A stretch of 64,000 bases of DNA from Conoideocrella luteorostrata (Eukaryota; Ascomycota; Sordariomycetes; Hypocreales; Clavicipitaceae), in the NCBI GenBank assembly GCA_032433595.1, contig JASWJB010000129.1:1-64000 (forward strand), written 5' to 3'. This document shows, piece by piece, positions 52,386 to 64,000 of this stretch; positions within the stretch are counted from its first letter, which is position 1, and the number at the start of each line of letters is the position of its first letter. The position numbers and the translations under genes were made by a program. Under the pieces are notes generated by a model. That model saw nothing but the letters and a program-made list of their open reading frames with translations. It had not been told where the DNA came from and did no database searches.

Positions 52386-55271
52386 GTCGGGGTGTTCGGT
52401 TCGTTGCCACTGCCCCGGAAGAGGCCAGTACATAGTGTGGCGGGGAGGTGCCGCGGGTTTCTTCTAGAGGGAACTTGATCAGAACAGAACACTTCTCTAC
52501 AATACGGGGCCAGCTCATACCAAGTCTTTCTCAGCTGTAGTCCTCTCCGGTAACAGCGCCAGAACAGCGTCTTTCACTAAGCAAATCTCCCACCGACGGT
52601 TTTCGTTCCGGGGCAAATAAGTCATGGAGAGGTTGCTCCGTGACTGCTCCGTAGCTACATCACAGAAGTGATCGCCACGATTGCGACAGCAGCGTTCCGT
52701 GGCGGCTCGTTAAATCAGGTGACCATCAATCCTGGAAGGGCAAGGGGTGCGTTACTCCGTACTGATGCGGAGGGCCGTAGTGGTCCAGAGTAGTAACTAC
52801 TCGGTAGTAGTCATGAAAATGTCGTGGCCCGAGGCACTCCCTTCTTTCCTTTTTCCATCATTACCAAGTACCGTACACGGGCTTTGTGTCGGATGTCTTT
52901 CTTTCTTTCTGACTCTGGCTGCGCAGTTTTCCCCCCCAAGACAAGAGACATAGAAGCAGAAATACAGGTAAACTATACGGAGTGGTCCGCTTTTCCTTGG
53001 CAAATCGGGCACGTACTAACTACTCCGTAAGCATGGGACCTCACCAGTGTCTTACAGCAATGCCATGCAGACTTGATCTTAACTATGCGCGTGTCAGGTC
53101 TAGCACGATGGCTGTCGATCTTCCCCAGCTCTAGGCACACATTCTGCACCCCATTTACGGAATACACGGTACGGCTAACGCAGAGACTGGATACCCACTA
53201 TAATATCTCCATCCTACCCTAGCAAGGGCCCTCCCGTGCGATGGCCGCATTGCTAATCTACTGTGGCAATTAGATTGGGGAGGTGGGTTAGATTGGGCTA
53301 AGACCTCAGTTAGTTACGTCGTCAACGCAAGCGGGAAACCTACGCTTCTTCCTGCCTGCCATCGCCTTGCTTGAACGCAAATCTCGGGCAATACGCCGCT
53401 TTTCCTAATCATGACTACATAGAGGCGCACGAACGGATATCCATATAACACAGGTTCACGTAGTGGCACGGGGAGAATGGCGAGAATTTTCTGCTTTGCA
53501 ATGAGTGAGAGCATATACATATATACGCAGGATTTGCAGAGTAGACGAGCAGCGGCCATTGTCAGCTGCGACGAATTCGCTATTCTCCATCTTATTACCC
53601 AGCCACGCTGCCATCACACTAACCTTCCAACCTTAGCTGAACCAAGTGTCCAAGTGAAGTTGATCCGTCGACGCGTACAACCGGTTCTTCTGTATCTCGT
53701 AGAATTTTGTTGACGTAGGTGGTGAATTTCTCCATAGGGTAGGCCTTGGAATCTGGGTTTCCCATAGTTCAAGGTGGGGTCAGGGCTACGCGCGTCCACT
53801 CTAGCTCCCCAAAAGACTTATCTCTGCGACGCGCCGCAGCCATGCGTGTCCATGTAAGCAACATGTTCCATCAAGGTTTAAATGTAAAGGCTTGCTCTAA
53901 AAACTACCTCAGTCTAGCGCACAGAAGGCAGTTAGTTGTACATCTTGACAATATTGCAGCAGCTAGATGTTCTTAATGGCCCATCCCTCAGACTCATCGC
54001 AGCGAGTTTCTCCTTGCCTTTCAAGCCCTTGTGAAGGAAGACCCACGAGCGGGACTGACATCCGCTGGATGGATGGATGGATGAATGGATACCCAGACAC
54101 AGCAAAACCGCAGGAAACGAGCAAGGCGACGCGTCAACGAAAGCAGGGCGGCGGCTCTCGACCTTAACCCGTAGACGTCGTGTTATCATTGGCTCTTTTT
54201 GCATGTGGCCAACCGCTCGAATGTGATCTAAAGACGTAGTCTAGGCAAGCCGGGTGGTGGGTGGGATGACAAGTATGAGGAGGGACATTAAACATCTATT
54301 TTCCTTGTGGCTGCCCGCCCAGAAGAGTTCATCACTACCACGCACAACCCTCCACCACTTGCTCGTATCGAGAAACCCATCATGAAGATTTTGCAGACTA
54401 TCATGGGAAGATTGAACCACTACGATGCACAGCTGACATGCTTCTTGCGACCGACGGAAAGCGCCCACGCAACCTCCTCTATTGCAGGCAGAGACATGAC
54501 CCTCGCCCACCGGCGGTGATCAAACCGAGCAACAGGTAGAGACTTTTGAACAAATTCCTCAAGCCGGCGACGGCAAGCTCCTCTTCGGAGAGATGCGCCA
54601 AGACGGCCTGACGATACTCTTCGCGGCACATTCGTGTTTGTGTTCTTCATACCCCGGCCGCGGCTGGCGGGAGGGGACTAGGATAGAGAGTCCTTAACTA
54701 CTCCGTACAGTCTCTACTTTAAGAGACCAACGGCAGCAATTCCAGCGGCGGCGACGTCAGCGGCAGCTACATCAGCAGCATTACTAGGCGTCAAGATTCC
54801 CGTTAGTAACAGCATCATCGTTAGCAGCAGCAGTATAATCAACTAATCTGAAGCTTCCCCCGCGCCTAACACGTCGATAAAATGAGGGGCGTTTATTTTG
54901 GTGGGTGAGACCCCTCCTGTACCAGGCCTTGGAATGGGATGGAGTCCGCATGACTCGTAATTGACTCTGTCCCATCTGTCGACCGCCTGTGACTATTTAT
55001 AACGGCTACAACGAAATGAAACATAATCCACTCCCTTCATCGTGCTAAAGCCGCCGCTCCTGTCATTGTGCTTATACCGCAAAAATGCAAGACGAGAGCT
55101 CGAACGCCTGTTGAACTGCTGGCCAATCGTTCCGGATGCGACGTCGCCTGTGAGACGCTGGGGGCTACTAGTATGATCGTGGGGCCGGGGCCCCCTGGCC
55201 TTACCGCGCGCTCGACACGATTTAGTATCTCTCTCCATCACAAGTAATCTATTTGTATCGGTTTCCACGCC
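52386..55271. other. Gene-poor region, 2.9 kb, dispersed repeat pieces
   Basis: No supported gene. 53325-53390 (CCTACGCTTC, CGCCTTGCTTGAACGCAAAT) is repeated at 58270-58320, and 53560-53650 occurs inverted at 58340-58430 (AATAAGATGGAGAATAG, GGTTCAGCTAAG). A (GGAT)n tract lies at 54065-54080. 54722-54830 resembles 16100-16470. Confidence 0.45.
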
Positions 55272-56729
55272 ATGCTTCCTCAAGTCGATAATTCTAGGCC
55301 GCAAGGGCTCTTCAAGGGCTCTCGCTCACATTCTTTCGATGGGCGCGACTCTGAGGGTCCGCGATCGACTAAGCGTCACCGGCAGCGACCACCAACCACT
55401 CGGACACTCGGCCGTTCGCACGAAAACGTCTCCCCGCCGAGCCATCCTCAGGCCGCTCCTCTGACGCCGCCACCAGAGTCTGCAAAGTTTGAAGACGACA
55501 AATCCGTGTCGAATACCCCGAACGAACGCCGCGTCAAGGCCTGACTCTTTCAGGAGGGCTCACGCCCCCGAAGAAAGAGTTGTCCCTATGGACCGGAACT
55601 CAAGGAGGATCCTGACACAGTCCAAAGGCACTGGGCTTTCGCTCGCCGAGGCAGTTGTCCTCCACGACTAGGGATCAGAGATTCGGACACGGACAAAGGA
55701 CAGCGCCCGTTATTGGAAGTGCTTCAAGAGTTGTCACAAGCAGAGTCACAGAGACGGAGCCTCGGAGCCGGGTCGATCTCGTCAGCTCGAGGCTTGCGGC
55801 CACCCACGTCCCACGCAGACTATCGCAAAACTCTCTACAATAACGGTGTGTGGATTGACCACAGAGGTGTCAAGATACCGAAAGAGCTCCGAACCTTTCT
55901 TGATTCACACATCCTCAAGGAGCGGTCATTAAAGCTGTCTGCTGAAGCTATCGCCGAAGTAGCGGAAACCGCTGTCGGAATGGCGGACGGCCCAGAAAGC
56001 AATGTATACGATTTTGCACATACTGCGATGCTACCTATTAAACACCGTGGTGTTGGGCGTGGCGGCAACACACCTTCGTATCCCGATGGATTACCAAGAA
56101 ACAAGATGTTTACACTTCCTATAGCGGCGCCCAAGCCAGATATTCACCTTGGATACCCAATAACCCTATCCTCAGACTGGACGAACGAGGAGAGGGCAGT
56201 TATAGACCATCCGGTCGCAAGGCGTCTGACGCAGCCTGCCAAAGGCAACTGCTTCCCTTTTTTCTCATTTGAGTTAAAGTCCGAGGCCATGGGCGGCAAT
56301 CTCTGGCAAGCGGAGAACCAGGCCGCAGGCAGCGGCGCGTGCTGTGTAAACTCGACGTGCTGGCTTTATCGAGAGGCTCATCCATCGGAAGTCCAGCCCA
56401 TCGTAGACTCGATCGCATTTTCGGCCTGCGCCTCCCATCGGCTGGTTGTTTTCCACGTACACTTTTACCTGCACGAGGAGAATCGGTACTACATGTCTCA
56501 GATTGCAGCCTACGACCCGCTGCGCCAGGTCCAGGAAAGCAACCATTTAGTCGAGAGCATCATCGAGCATTGTCTAGGAGAGCGTCAGACAAAGATTCGG
56601 AAGGCGCTGGCGCTTCTCTATCCCTTTCCAGACCACTGGAAGAACTCTCGACCTGCGAGTGGAGTGGATTCGCTATATTCTGCCGCCGGCCAAGACGATA
56701 CTTCCAACAAGAGTCAACGGACGGTGTAG
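55272..56729 (+). CDS. PD-(D/E)XK-like / DUF7924-related protein, two exons, core intact
   Basis: Exons 55272-55505 and 55554-56729 join in frame across a 48-nt intron (donor GTGTCG is weak; acceptor CTGACTCTTTCAG is good) to give 469 residues. Residues 1-130 are disordered and basic (STKRHRQRPPTTR could be a nuclear signal). The ordered part begins YRKTLYNNGVWIDHRGVKIP near 168, then LRTFLDSHILKER, KPDIHLGYPITLSSDW (PD at 273-274) and FPFFSFELKSEAMGG (ELK at 318-320). A strand pair RLVVFHVHFYLHEENRYY and a C-terminal helix follow. PD...ExK is the signature spacing of PD-(D/E)XK nuclease folds, so this copy is the best candidate for activity. It is a diverged paralogue of the gene at 31.8-33.3 kb. 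Confidence 0.65.
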
Positions 56730-59346
56730 GGCGGTTGAGTTCACACAGGCGGCAGCAGGTCAGCAGATAATGGCTGGCGTCAAGTATTGTCTGGGAGCGC
56801 AGCACACGGGGTGAAGGGAGTTATTAACTTTTCAATATACGTATACATACGGAGTATTTATTCACTCATTGCATACCGAAAAGGTCTCTCTGCTCCCACC
56901 TGTCACACATGTGAATCTGTGTTTATGGATTGTCCGTTCGCACATCTGTAACCATGAAAAAACGCATCTCAACAGTACATGGAGCGCCGGGGCATTCCTT
57001 GCCAGCAGGATCTTGCAAAAAGCAGCGCACAAAATGCCGGCGGGATGGGTGGTTCTTAGGAGAGCGCCTCTCAGCTCGGGTTGGGGCCAGGAAGGGTGAA
57101 TTTGTCTTTGGATGTTTTTGATGATACATGATAAGAGTGGAGATTCCTTATTTCCACCACCCGACTTCCGCTTTTTTACTTGTTTCCCGACTCCATCATC
57201 AATGCTTAGTTCTTCTTGCTGACCGTGGGAATAGACAGAGCTAAAGAAGAGAAATGAGTTAGCCTTGTGGAATAATATCGCGTAACTCGAGATTACCTTG
57301 TCTAATTATAGCGTCGTCGCAGCAAAAAAATAAACAAAAGAGACCCCTATTGAGGTGGGGGAATTACAGGGATCATACATACTGGGAGACAAGCTCTGCT
57401 TGCTTCAGCTTCTCAGCCTTCTTGGTGTCCATGAGAATCAGGGTGTCCTTGAGAACCGGTTCGTAAAGGGTTCTGAGGTGGGGACACCAATACAGGCCTC
57501 TTGGATTTCCTATTAGACGTCAATCGAACCATACTGTCGTCCTTATCCACGTCAATTACTTGCGGCCTGTCGACGATGCCCCCCTCCCCCACCCATTCAA
57601 ATTTCAACGTTGTTCAACGCCAACTGTCGTAGGTATACACTAGTCTGTCAGCTTATAGTCGAGGGCTTGGGCTGAGGGTATGCTTAAAATTAATTAGATT
57701 CCTGTTCCTTAAGCGTAAACCTTCTCGTGATTCCTCATGATGTTTTACATCGGATCACAGCCAGGGGAATTATTCTTGCTCGGTTTGGCCAAGGGGAAAA
57801 ACATACACGAACTCGATGAACTAGGTTTAAAAAGTCAAAATGTCAGTATCTTAGTGTCTCTGCCATAGAGTGGCGAATTTCGGCTTCCTTGGGAGAAAAC
57901 ACCTTGATGTCGGCGACCTCACGAGGAGGCGTTTTGGCGGTGTTTAGTTGGTCTGTATGGACGGGGCTCTCAGAGGATTGCCACAAAGAGGATGGCAATA
58001 GAGGATTCTGCCTCCGGTTTTGAACTGGAAGATAAGAATGCTTACCAAAATCCTAACGGCTCACGGCCGGAAGCGACGGTCTGGCCTTCATCGTCAGATA
58101 AGTCCATGAGGGACAACAAAAAATAAAAATATACAAATAAAAATATAAATAAAAATACAAATTTGAAAGCAAAAGGAATGGAAGCGGGGGAAAAAAAAAA
58201 TGAACAAATCCACTAAGAGAGGGGCAGCTTACTCTGCATCAGCCCGTGAAAATGATGCGAGGAGGAAACCTACGCTCCCCCGCGCCTGCCCTCGCCTTGC
58301 TTGAACGCAAATCTCAGGCAAAGAGAAGGACCGGTGTACGTGTTGGTTCAGCTAAGATTGGAAGGTTGGTGAGACTGCCTTGTGAATGAGCCAATAAGAT
58401 GGAGAATAGTATCGCACGCGAATTTGTTAATCTCGAATCTTAAGGCCAAGAGATATTTCGAGACTCAACGAAACTGATGGAAGATAGCAGAAGCGAGGTG
58501 GCCCTGGAAACGCAGTTGTATGTTACACACGGGAGTTGCCATGACGGGGGAGGACGGGGGAATTTGCTATGTACTGCCCACCTCAGTGTGTGTTACAGTG
58601 CAATTTGCTCTGTAATTATAAGCAAAGCGGATTTGGGGTTACCTAGGCAGTTACTCTTTAATTTTTGCCCACAGGCAGATGCGGTGGGCGGGCAGTCTAA
58701 GAGTCTCCAGGCTCGCTACTCCGTACTTTGCCAATTTGAATCAGTTTTTCAAGAGCCGCAGCCATACTTGTGACCTGGAAGACGACTCACTTCACCAAGG
58801 ATCTCAGCCAAATCCAACGAGCAGCAATGCTACAATCGACACATACTCTGCGACTCCGGGTACAAGAACCGATCCGACATGTTCAGGTGGCCCCTCATCA
58901 AACGCAACCGCACGATGATCCTGGGCCACATCAATACTACCACCTTCACCAGATGCTGGCAAATCTCACCGCCGCCCAATGCGGCACCAATACGGTATCT
59001 TCAGCATCCTTAACATCCATCGGGCACACTGCAGGCCGCTTCCTCAGCCCGTCATGTTGGCGCCACGTGTCCCGTGGAGGGGGGGGGGGGGGGTTTGCGC
59101 TGCCCGTCAGGCAGCCATGGCAACTGTGCCACGGCCAATGGCATGCGCCTCGAAATCTGCAGGTTATCTAATCCCCCCTCCCCATCAAGTTGCGAAGGCC
59201 CCAAGCAAGGCCTTGGGGCTTCCTTGATACCGGAGTTCCCAATACTAGTTTCTTCTTTCTCGATACCGACACTCCTCATATTGGCTTCCAAGAGCAGGAA
59301 CCATCGTCTGCAGCGCCGTCACCTTACGATTTCTTCGTGACAGAAC
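56730..59346. other. Gene-poor region, 2.6 kb
   Basis: A minus-strand coding-like stretch at 57480-57384 reads LRTLYEPVLKDTLILMDTKK, AEKLKQAELVSQY, possibly an exon end or gene fragment that I cannot name. A repeat piece with CGGCGGGAT lies at 57038, the composite repeat at 58256-58440, and a run of G (about 59075-59092) precedes the NLR gene. Nothing else supported. Confidence 0.4.
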
Positions 59347-62300
59347 ATGGCATTTGACTCTTTGAAGAGGGTGATCCGCCGGGTTCGTGAGAAGGACTGC
59401 CACAAAGGAGTCACCACGCCATCTCCGCAGTCGGAGGCGATCGCGGATACTCCACTGCTTCCCGCTTCATCTAAAAACAAGCCGAAAGCTCAGGTCACAA
59501 TTGCCAATGCCGGGGATCAAGAGCTAACAGCGACTTCGACCCATGCTGCAGAACAGTCACGAATCACGGATCTAATATCTCAGGAAACCGCACCGAGCGG
59601 GCATACACCATCTTCGGGAACCCTTGCCGCCGCGATTGCTTCCCCGAGCCTACCAGGCCGACTATGGACGAACGCTTATGAGGCTATCAGGAGAAATGAC
59701 CCAACGCTGGCGAAAGCATACGAGACTATTTTACAATCTGAGCTAGGTGAAGGATCGAGTCTTGGAAAAAATGATACAGGCAGCGAACATACCGAAATAC
59801 AGCACGTGCAGGCAGAGATGGTGAGGCTGGTTAATTCTGGTCTGAAGAAAACAATAAAGGAAGCCGCTGTGAAAGAAAAAATACACGAAGGCATACGCAT
59901 CGTGTCGTCAGTTAAGGACCTGGTAGGCAACGCAGTGAAGTATGCCCCAGAGGCTGCCACGGCCTGGGCAGGCGTGTGCTTGCTGCTACAGGTAAGCGAT
60001 CTCGAGAGCAGGGATATGTCATCTAACACGTTCAGGTTTTGGAAAACCCTACTGCTGAGACTAGCGCACTTCGGACAGGAGTTAACTATGTTATCTCGCG
60101 GATGGACTGGTACTGGAGCTTGTCCAATAGCCTCCTGGAGAACCAAAGCCCCAGTAGAGCACAAGACGAACTGGAGAAGCGTGTAGTGGCGCTATACGAA
60201 AGTTTTCTCTCGTTTCAGATGAAGAGCGTTTGCTCATTCTTCCGGAGTCGATTGGCCGTCATTTTGCGGGATGTGTTGAAGTTTGATAACTGGACGGACA
60301 CCCTCCAGAGCGTCAAGGACGCTGAAGAAGCTGTGCTACAAGACATCGGGCATTACACGAATGTAGAAACACTCAAAACAATCCAATATAGCGCCCAAAA
60401 AGCCGAGGACTGGCACCAAGATGAACAGATGCAGAAGTGTCTTCGGGATCTGCGTCTCTCTGATCCCCGCGATGATAAGGAGCGTATTGAGAAAACGACA
60501 GGGGGCTTAATTCTAGACGCCTCAAATTGGATCCTGGTTCATGACGACTTCCAGCGACTGCGGCACTGCGACGATGTACGACTGCTCTGGATGAAGGGAG
60601 ACCCAGGCAAAGGCAAGACGATGCTCATGATTATTATCGTGAACGAGTTAGAGCGAGAGCCAACCAGTGGTACTACTGCACTATCTTACTTTTTCTGCCA
60701 GGGCACGAATAAGGATCTCAACAGCGCTACAGCGGTCTTACGCGGCCTCGTCTACCTTCTTGCCGCGAAATACCCCGCGCTCACTTTACACCTCCGCGAG
60801 AGCTATAATGCTGCTGGATTAAAGCTCTTTAGCGACGGGAACAGCTTCTTCGCTCTGTCGAAAATCTTGAAGAATATGCTTCAGGACAAAAGCGTCGGAA
60901 GAGCCTGCCTTATGGTTGATGCACTTGATGAATGCATTGCCGATCGGGACCTGCTCTTGGAGCTTATCGTCCATTACACGGCCGAATTGCCCAACGTAAA
61001 ATGGATTGTGTCGAGCCGCAACAGACCCGAAATCGAACAGCGTTTAAGAGTGAATAGCTCAGGAGCAAAGCTTAGCCTCGAGGTTTCGGAAAACGCGGAA
61101 CAAGTGTTTCAAGCTGTTAAAGTGTACATTGACTCAAAGGTTTCAGAGCTGCAATCATTGCAAGACAATCAGGATCTCAGATACCAAGTCTGGGACCTCC
61201 TTCGCCAGAAGGCAAATGGTACCTTTCTGTGGGTTGCACTCGTCATCAAGGAACTTCACACAACAAACAGCTGGGACATACTTGAAGTAGTCCATCAAAT
61301 GCCGCTAACCCTGGAATCACTCTATGAACGGATGATGGAGCAGATCAATGGCTTGAAGAGGAAGAACCCTGAGTACTGTAAAGGTATACTTTCTGCAGCA
61401 AGCCTCGCATATCGACCCCTCCACCTCGCTGAACTAGGTGTCTTATCTGGGCTGCCTAAAATTATATCCGCGAACTCGAAAGATGTGCGACAACTTGTAT
61501 CCCTATGCGGATCGTTCCTTACAGTGCAAGACGACGGCTTTGTGTATTTTATTCATCAGTCGGCCAAAGACTACTTAAGCGACAAGGTAGCCGCCAGCCG
61601 GAGGGAAGCACATCGCGCTATGTTTGAACGATCGCTGCATGCTTTGCAGCAAGAACTCAAGCGGGATATGTACGGCTTGCGTTATCCCGGATTCTCCTTG
61701 GATGACTTCGAACCACCAGACCCAGATCCATTGGCATGCATTCGATATTCTGCCGTCCACTGGATAGACCACCTTTGCGAAGCACAGTACCAAGATGACG
61801 TGGCTGATGACGGGTTGGTCCACGAATTTCTTCAATGTAACCTCTTATTCTGGTTTGAAGTACTGAGCTTGTTCCGAGCGATACCTTACGTAATACTCGG
61901 GTTGGCAAAGCTTAGAGCATTCCTAAGGGTGAGTCTGTTCTGCGACTACTATCTGTACGTTTTATAACTATATTGCTAGGCTGCTACCAGAAGCTCCAGC
62001 CTTCAATCTCTTGTGACAGATGCAAATCGGTTCCTTCTTCACAGTAGGCTAGTGATCAGAAATGCCCCGCTCCAAGTTTATGTGTCAGCGCTCCTCTTCG
62101 CGCCAACCCGAAGTTTGACACGTAAACTGTTCGATGGAGAAAAGCCAGACTGGGTTTCGCAAGGGCCAATTGTAGATGAGGGCTGGGGTTCAACAATTAC
62201 CACGCTCGCCGGGCACGATGACTGGGTTAAGTCGGTGGCATTCTCGCCGGACGGCAAGCTCGTGGCATCGGGCTCAGACGATAAGACTATTAAAATCTGG

Positions 62301-63356
62301 GACGCGGCAACAGGCGAGACTCAGCGAACGCTCGCTGGGCACGATGACTGGATCAATTCGGTGGTATTCTCGCCGGACGGCAAGCTCGTGGCATCGGGTT
62401 CAACGGATAAGACTATTAAGATCTGGGACGCGGCAACAGGCGAGACTCAGCAGACGCTTGCCGGGCACGATGACTGGGTTAATTCGGTGGCATTCTCGCC
62501 GGACGGCAAGCTCGTGGCATCGGGCTCGATCGATAAGACTATTAAGATATGGGACGCGGCAACAGGCGAGACTCAGCGGACACTCGCCGGGCACGATGAC
62601 TGGGTTAGGTTAGTGGCATTCTCGCCGGACGGCAAGCTCGTGGCATCGGGCTCAGACGATAAGACTATTAAGATATGGGACGCGGCAACAGGCGAGACTC
62701 AGCGGACGCTTGCCGGGCACGATGACTGGGTTAGGTTAGTGGCATTCTCGCCGGACGGCAAGCTCGTGGCATCAGGCTCAGACGATAAGACTATTAAGAT
62801 ATGGGACGCGGCAACAGGCGAGACTCAGCAGACGCTCGCCGGGCACGATGACTTGGTTAGGTCAGTGGCATTCTCGCCGGACGGCAAGCTCGTGGCATCG
62901 GGCTCAGACGATGAGACTATTAAAATTTGGGACGTGGCAACAGGCGAGACTCGGCGGACGCTCGCCGGGCATAGCGGCTGGCATAGTTCGGTGGTATTTG
63001 ATCCTATCAATTCAAACCCGATTACTAATTACGGCCATACGGACGTCATACAGGTGGGCGCCGATATTGACCAAGATGAGATTCATGTGCAGCCCTCGCC
63101 TCGCCAAAACCGGCCCCGTATGTTTGGCGTGCATCCGGATTGTTCATGGATAACATGGAACGGGCATAATGTTATATGCCTTCCACCCGAATATCAAAGT
63201 GCAGTCTCAGCTGTATGGCTTGCCGCAGTGCCGTCAACAATGTGGAAGGTGGCTATCGGTTGCGGCTCGGGAAGGGTCATCCTCGTTTGCTTCTCTGACG
63301 CACCACCAGTGCCACCCTCTGCCGCGCTTGATATTGCTCGAGCGCAGAAGCGGTAG
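59347..63356 (+). CDS. NACHT-WD40 NLR-type (STAND) protein, three exons
   Basis: Predicted STAND ATPase of the fungal NWD group, members of which act in heterokaryon incompatibility and possibly non-self recognition. Exons 59347-59991, 60036-61928 and 61980-63356 join in frame across introns of 44 nt (GTAAGC..TTCAG, branch TCTAACAC) and 51 nt (GTGAGT..GCTAG), giving 1304 residues. Residues about 100-330 are the NACHT_N-type N-terminal domain (LWTNAYEAIRRNDPTLAKAY, AWAGVCLLLQ, VNYVISRMDWYWSL). NACHT follows with Walker A GDPGKGKT (about 402-410), Walker B CLMVDALDEC (about 508) and sensor-like WIVSSRNRPEIE. Six 42-residue WD40 repeats run from 921 to 1172, a seventh is degenerate, and a C-terminal domain has SWITWNGHNVICLPPEY. 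No HET, sesB or PNP effector domain is fused. It appears complete. Confidence 0.9.
62202..63080 (+). repeat. WD40-encoding tandem repeat, 126-bp unit, six near-identical copies plus one degenerate
   Basis: Units start at 62202, 62328, 62454, 62580, 62706 and 62832 with exactly 126-bp spacing; the seventh (62958) decays after 40 bp. Copies 4 and 5 differ at about four bases. Amino-acid differences cluster at unit positions 8-13, 26 and 41-42, with isolated changes at 28 and 35; the rest (SPDGKLVASGS, TIKIWD, ATGET) is constant. Confidence 0.95.
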
Positions 63357-64000
63357 GTGCTAAGTCGTTTCAGATTACCTGGTTCTGGTTCAGGCTCATT
63401 GTGACACTTGATGAACGATCGGCAGTGTTAGACAAGTGCGGCTGTAAGGTGGGAGAGCTGCATAGGTAGCACTAAATCGAGTTCAGGAGCGCCTAATTCC
63501 AGCCAATCTGTGCACTATAGTTATACGTTCATGTGAACCCTGGCTGTAATAAGGCTGCCGCCAACGTAGATTCACGCATAAAGCCTAAAAAATAAAAAAT
63601 AATGCAGTGCGGTGTTCATGAGCGATTTGACGCCGGAAATGTCACGAAATGCACGCGCACTGTCAGAGGGGAGTGGATGTGTTAAGTGTTAACAGCTAGA
63701 AATGGCTCTTTTAATTAGATTGTAAAACGATACAGCAGCCTTTATGTACTTGTTCTTCGGCACATGTGGCCCGCGGCACAGCCACAGTAATGTCCAAATT
63801 TTTCAGTCTACTATTATCATTGTATATCAAGAGATGGACACCCATTTCGCCTTTTTACAGTACATTCACAGTAGCGTATATAATATTTAAAGCTTTAGAA
63901 AAATGCACACACTAATTTAGTATGGTAACATTGCGGCGCTATGCAAGCAGCGAGACCGCCAAGGCAATTCGTTCTTGCAGACATCGGGCGCATGTTTAGT
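63357..64000. other. Downstream of the NLR gene
   Basis: No gene. AT-rich toward the right edge. AAAAAATAAAAAATAA near 63586 echoes a similar tract at 41309. Confidence 0.4.

Noticed and set aside
31759..63356. A co-transcribed defence operon or gene cluster
   Set aside because: Genes are on both strands, separated by kilobases of repeats and at different stages of decay; there is no sign of a shared pathway beyond a shared compartment.

Overview
The window is nuclear DNA of a filamentous ascomycete (Pezizomycotina; Sordariomycetes/Hypocreales is my best guess). The reasons are short introns with GT..AG ends and CTAAC/CTGAC-type branch sites, fungal-type NACHT-WD40, T5orf172, Est1-type and DUF7924-like genes, decayed Tad-type LINE and Tc1/mariner sequences, and many small LTRs. 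The assignment rests on recognising protein families by eye; no search was run.

Layout. 0-5 kb: solo LTRs of two families around an intact three-exon GFA-family gene (1673-2250, minus). 5-9 kb: an intact intronless T5orf172/GIY-YIG gene (6414-7832, minus), then an internally deleted Tc1/mariner element (8163-8934). 9-13 kb: a gene-poor, partly AT-rich gap with one clean solo LTR. 13-15 kb: an Est1-type domain gene. 15-19 kb: small inverted-repeat elements and tandem duplications. 19-22 kb: a broken DUF7924-type gene and an intact GNAT acetyltransferase. 22-26 kb: tandem arrays, including a minisatellite. 26-35 kb: the best conserved accessory block, with a small Cys-containing gene, two APH-fold kinase genes, an unknown two-exon gene and a 522-aa PD-(D/E)XK-like gene. 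35-53 kb: a graveyard of LINE, DUF7924-like, SRPK-like kinase, APH, Tc1, Sey1, kinase and RPL13 remnants with LTRs and tandem repeats. 55-57 kb: a second PD-(D/E)XK-like gene (two exons). 59-63.4 kb: a complete three-exon NACHT-WD40 NLR-type gene with six near-identical 42-residue WD40 repeats.

Functionally this looks like a repeat-rich accessory compartment rather than a pathway. Its recurring protein types are NLR sensors, APH-fold and Ser/Thr kinases, and nuclease-like folds (GIY-YIG and PD-(D/E)XK-like), most of them present as paralogues at different stages of decay. The strongest leads are the internally homogenised WD40 array, the set of four divergent loci sharing a PD..ExK core with different degrees of motif loss, a five-copy ~80-bp hairpin element, a kinase relic whose catalytic segment is inverted, and a strongly over-represented 9-mer (TACTCCGTA, 20 exact copies by hand count). 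I see no CRISPR array, no rRNA and no tRNA gene I can defend.
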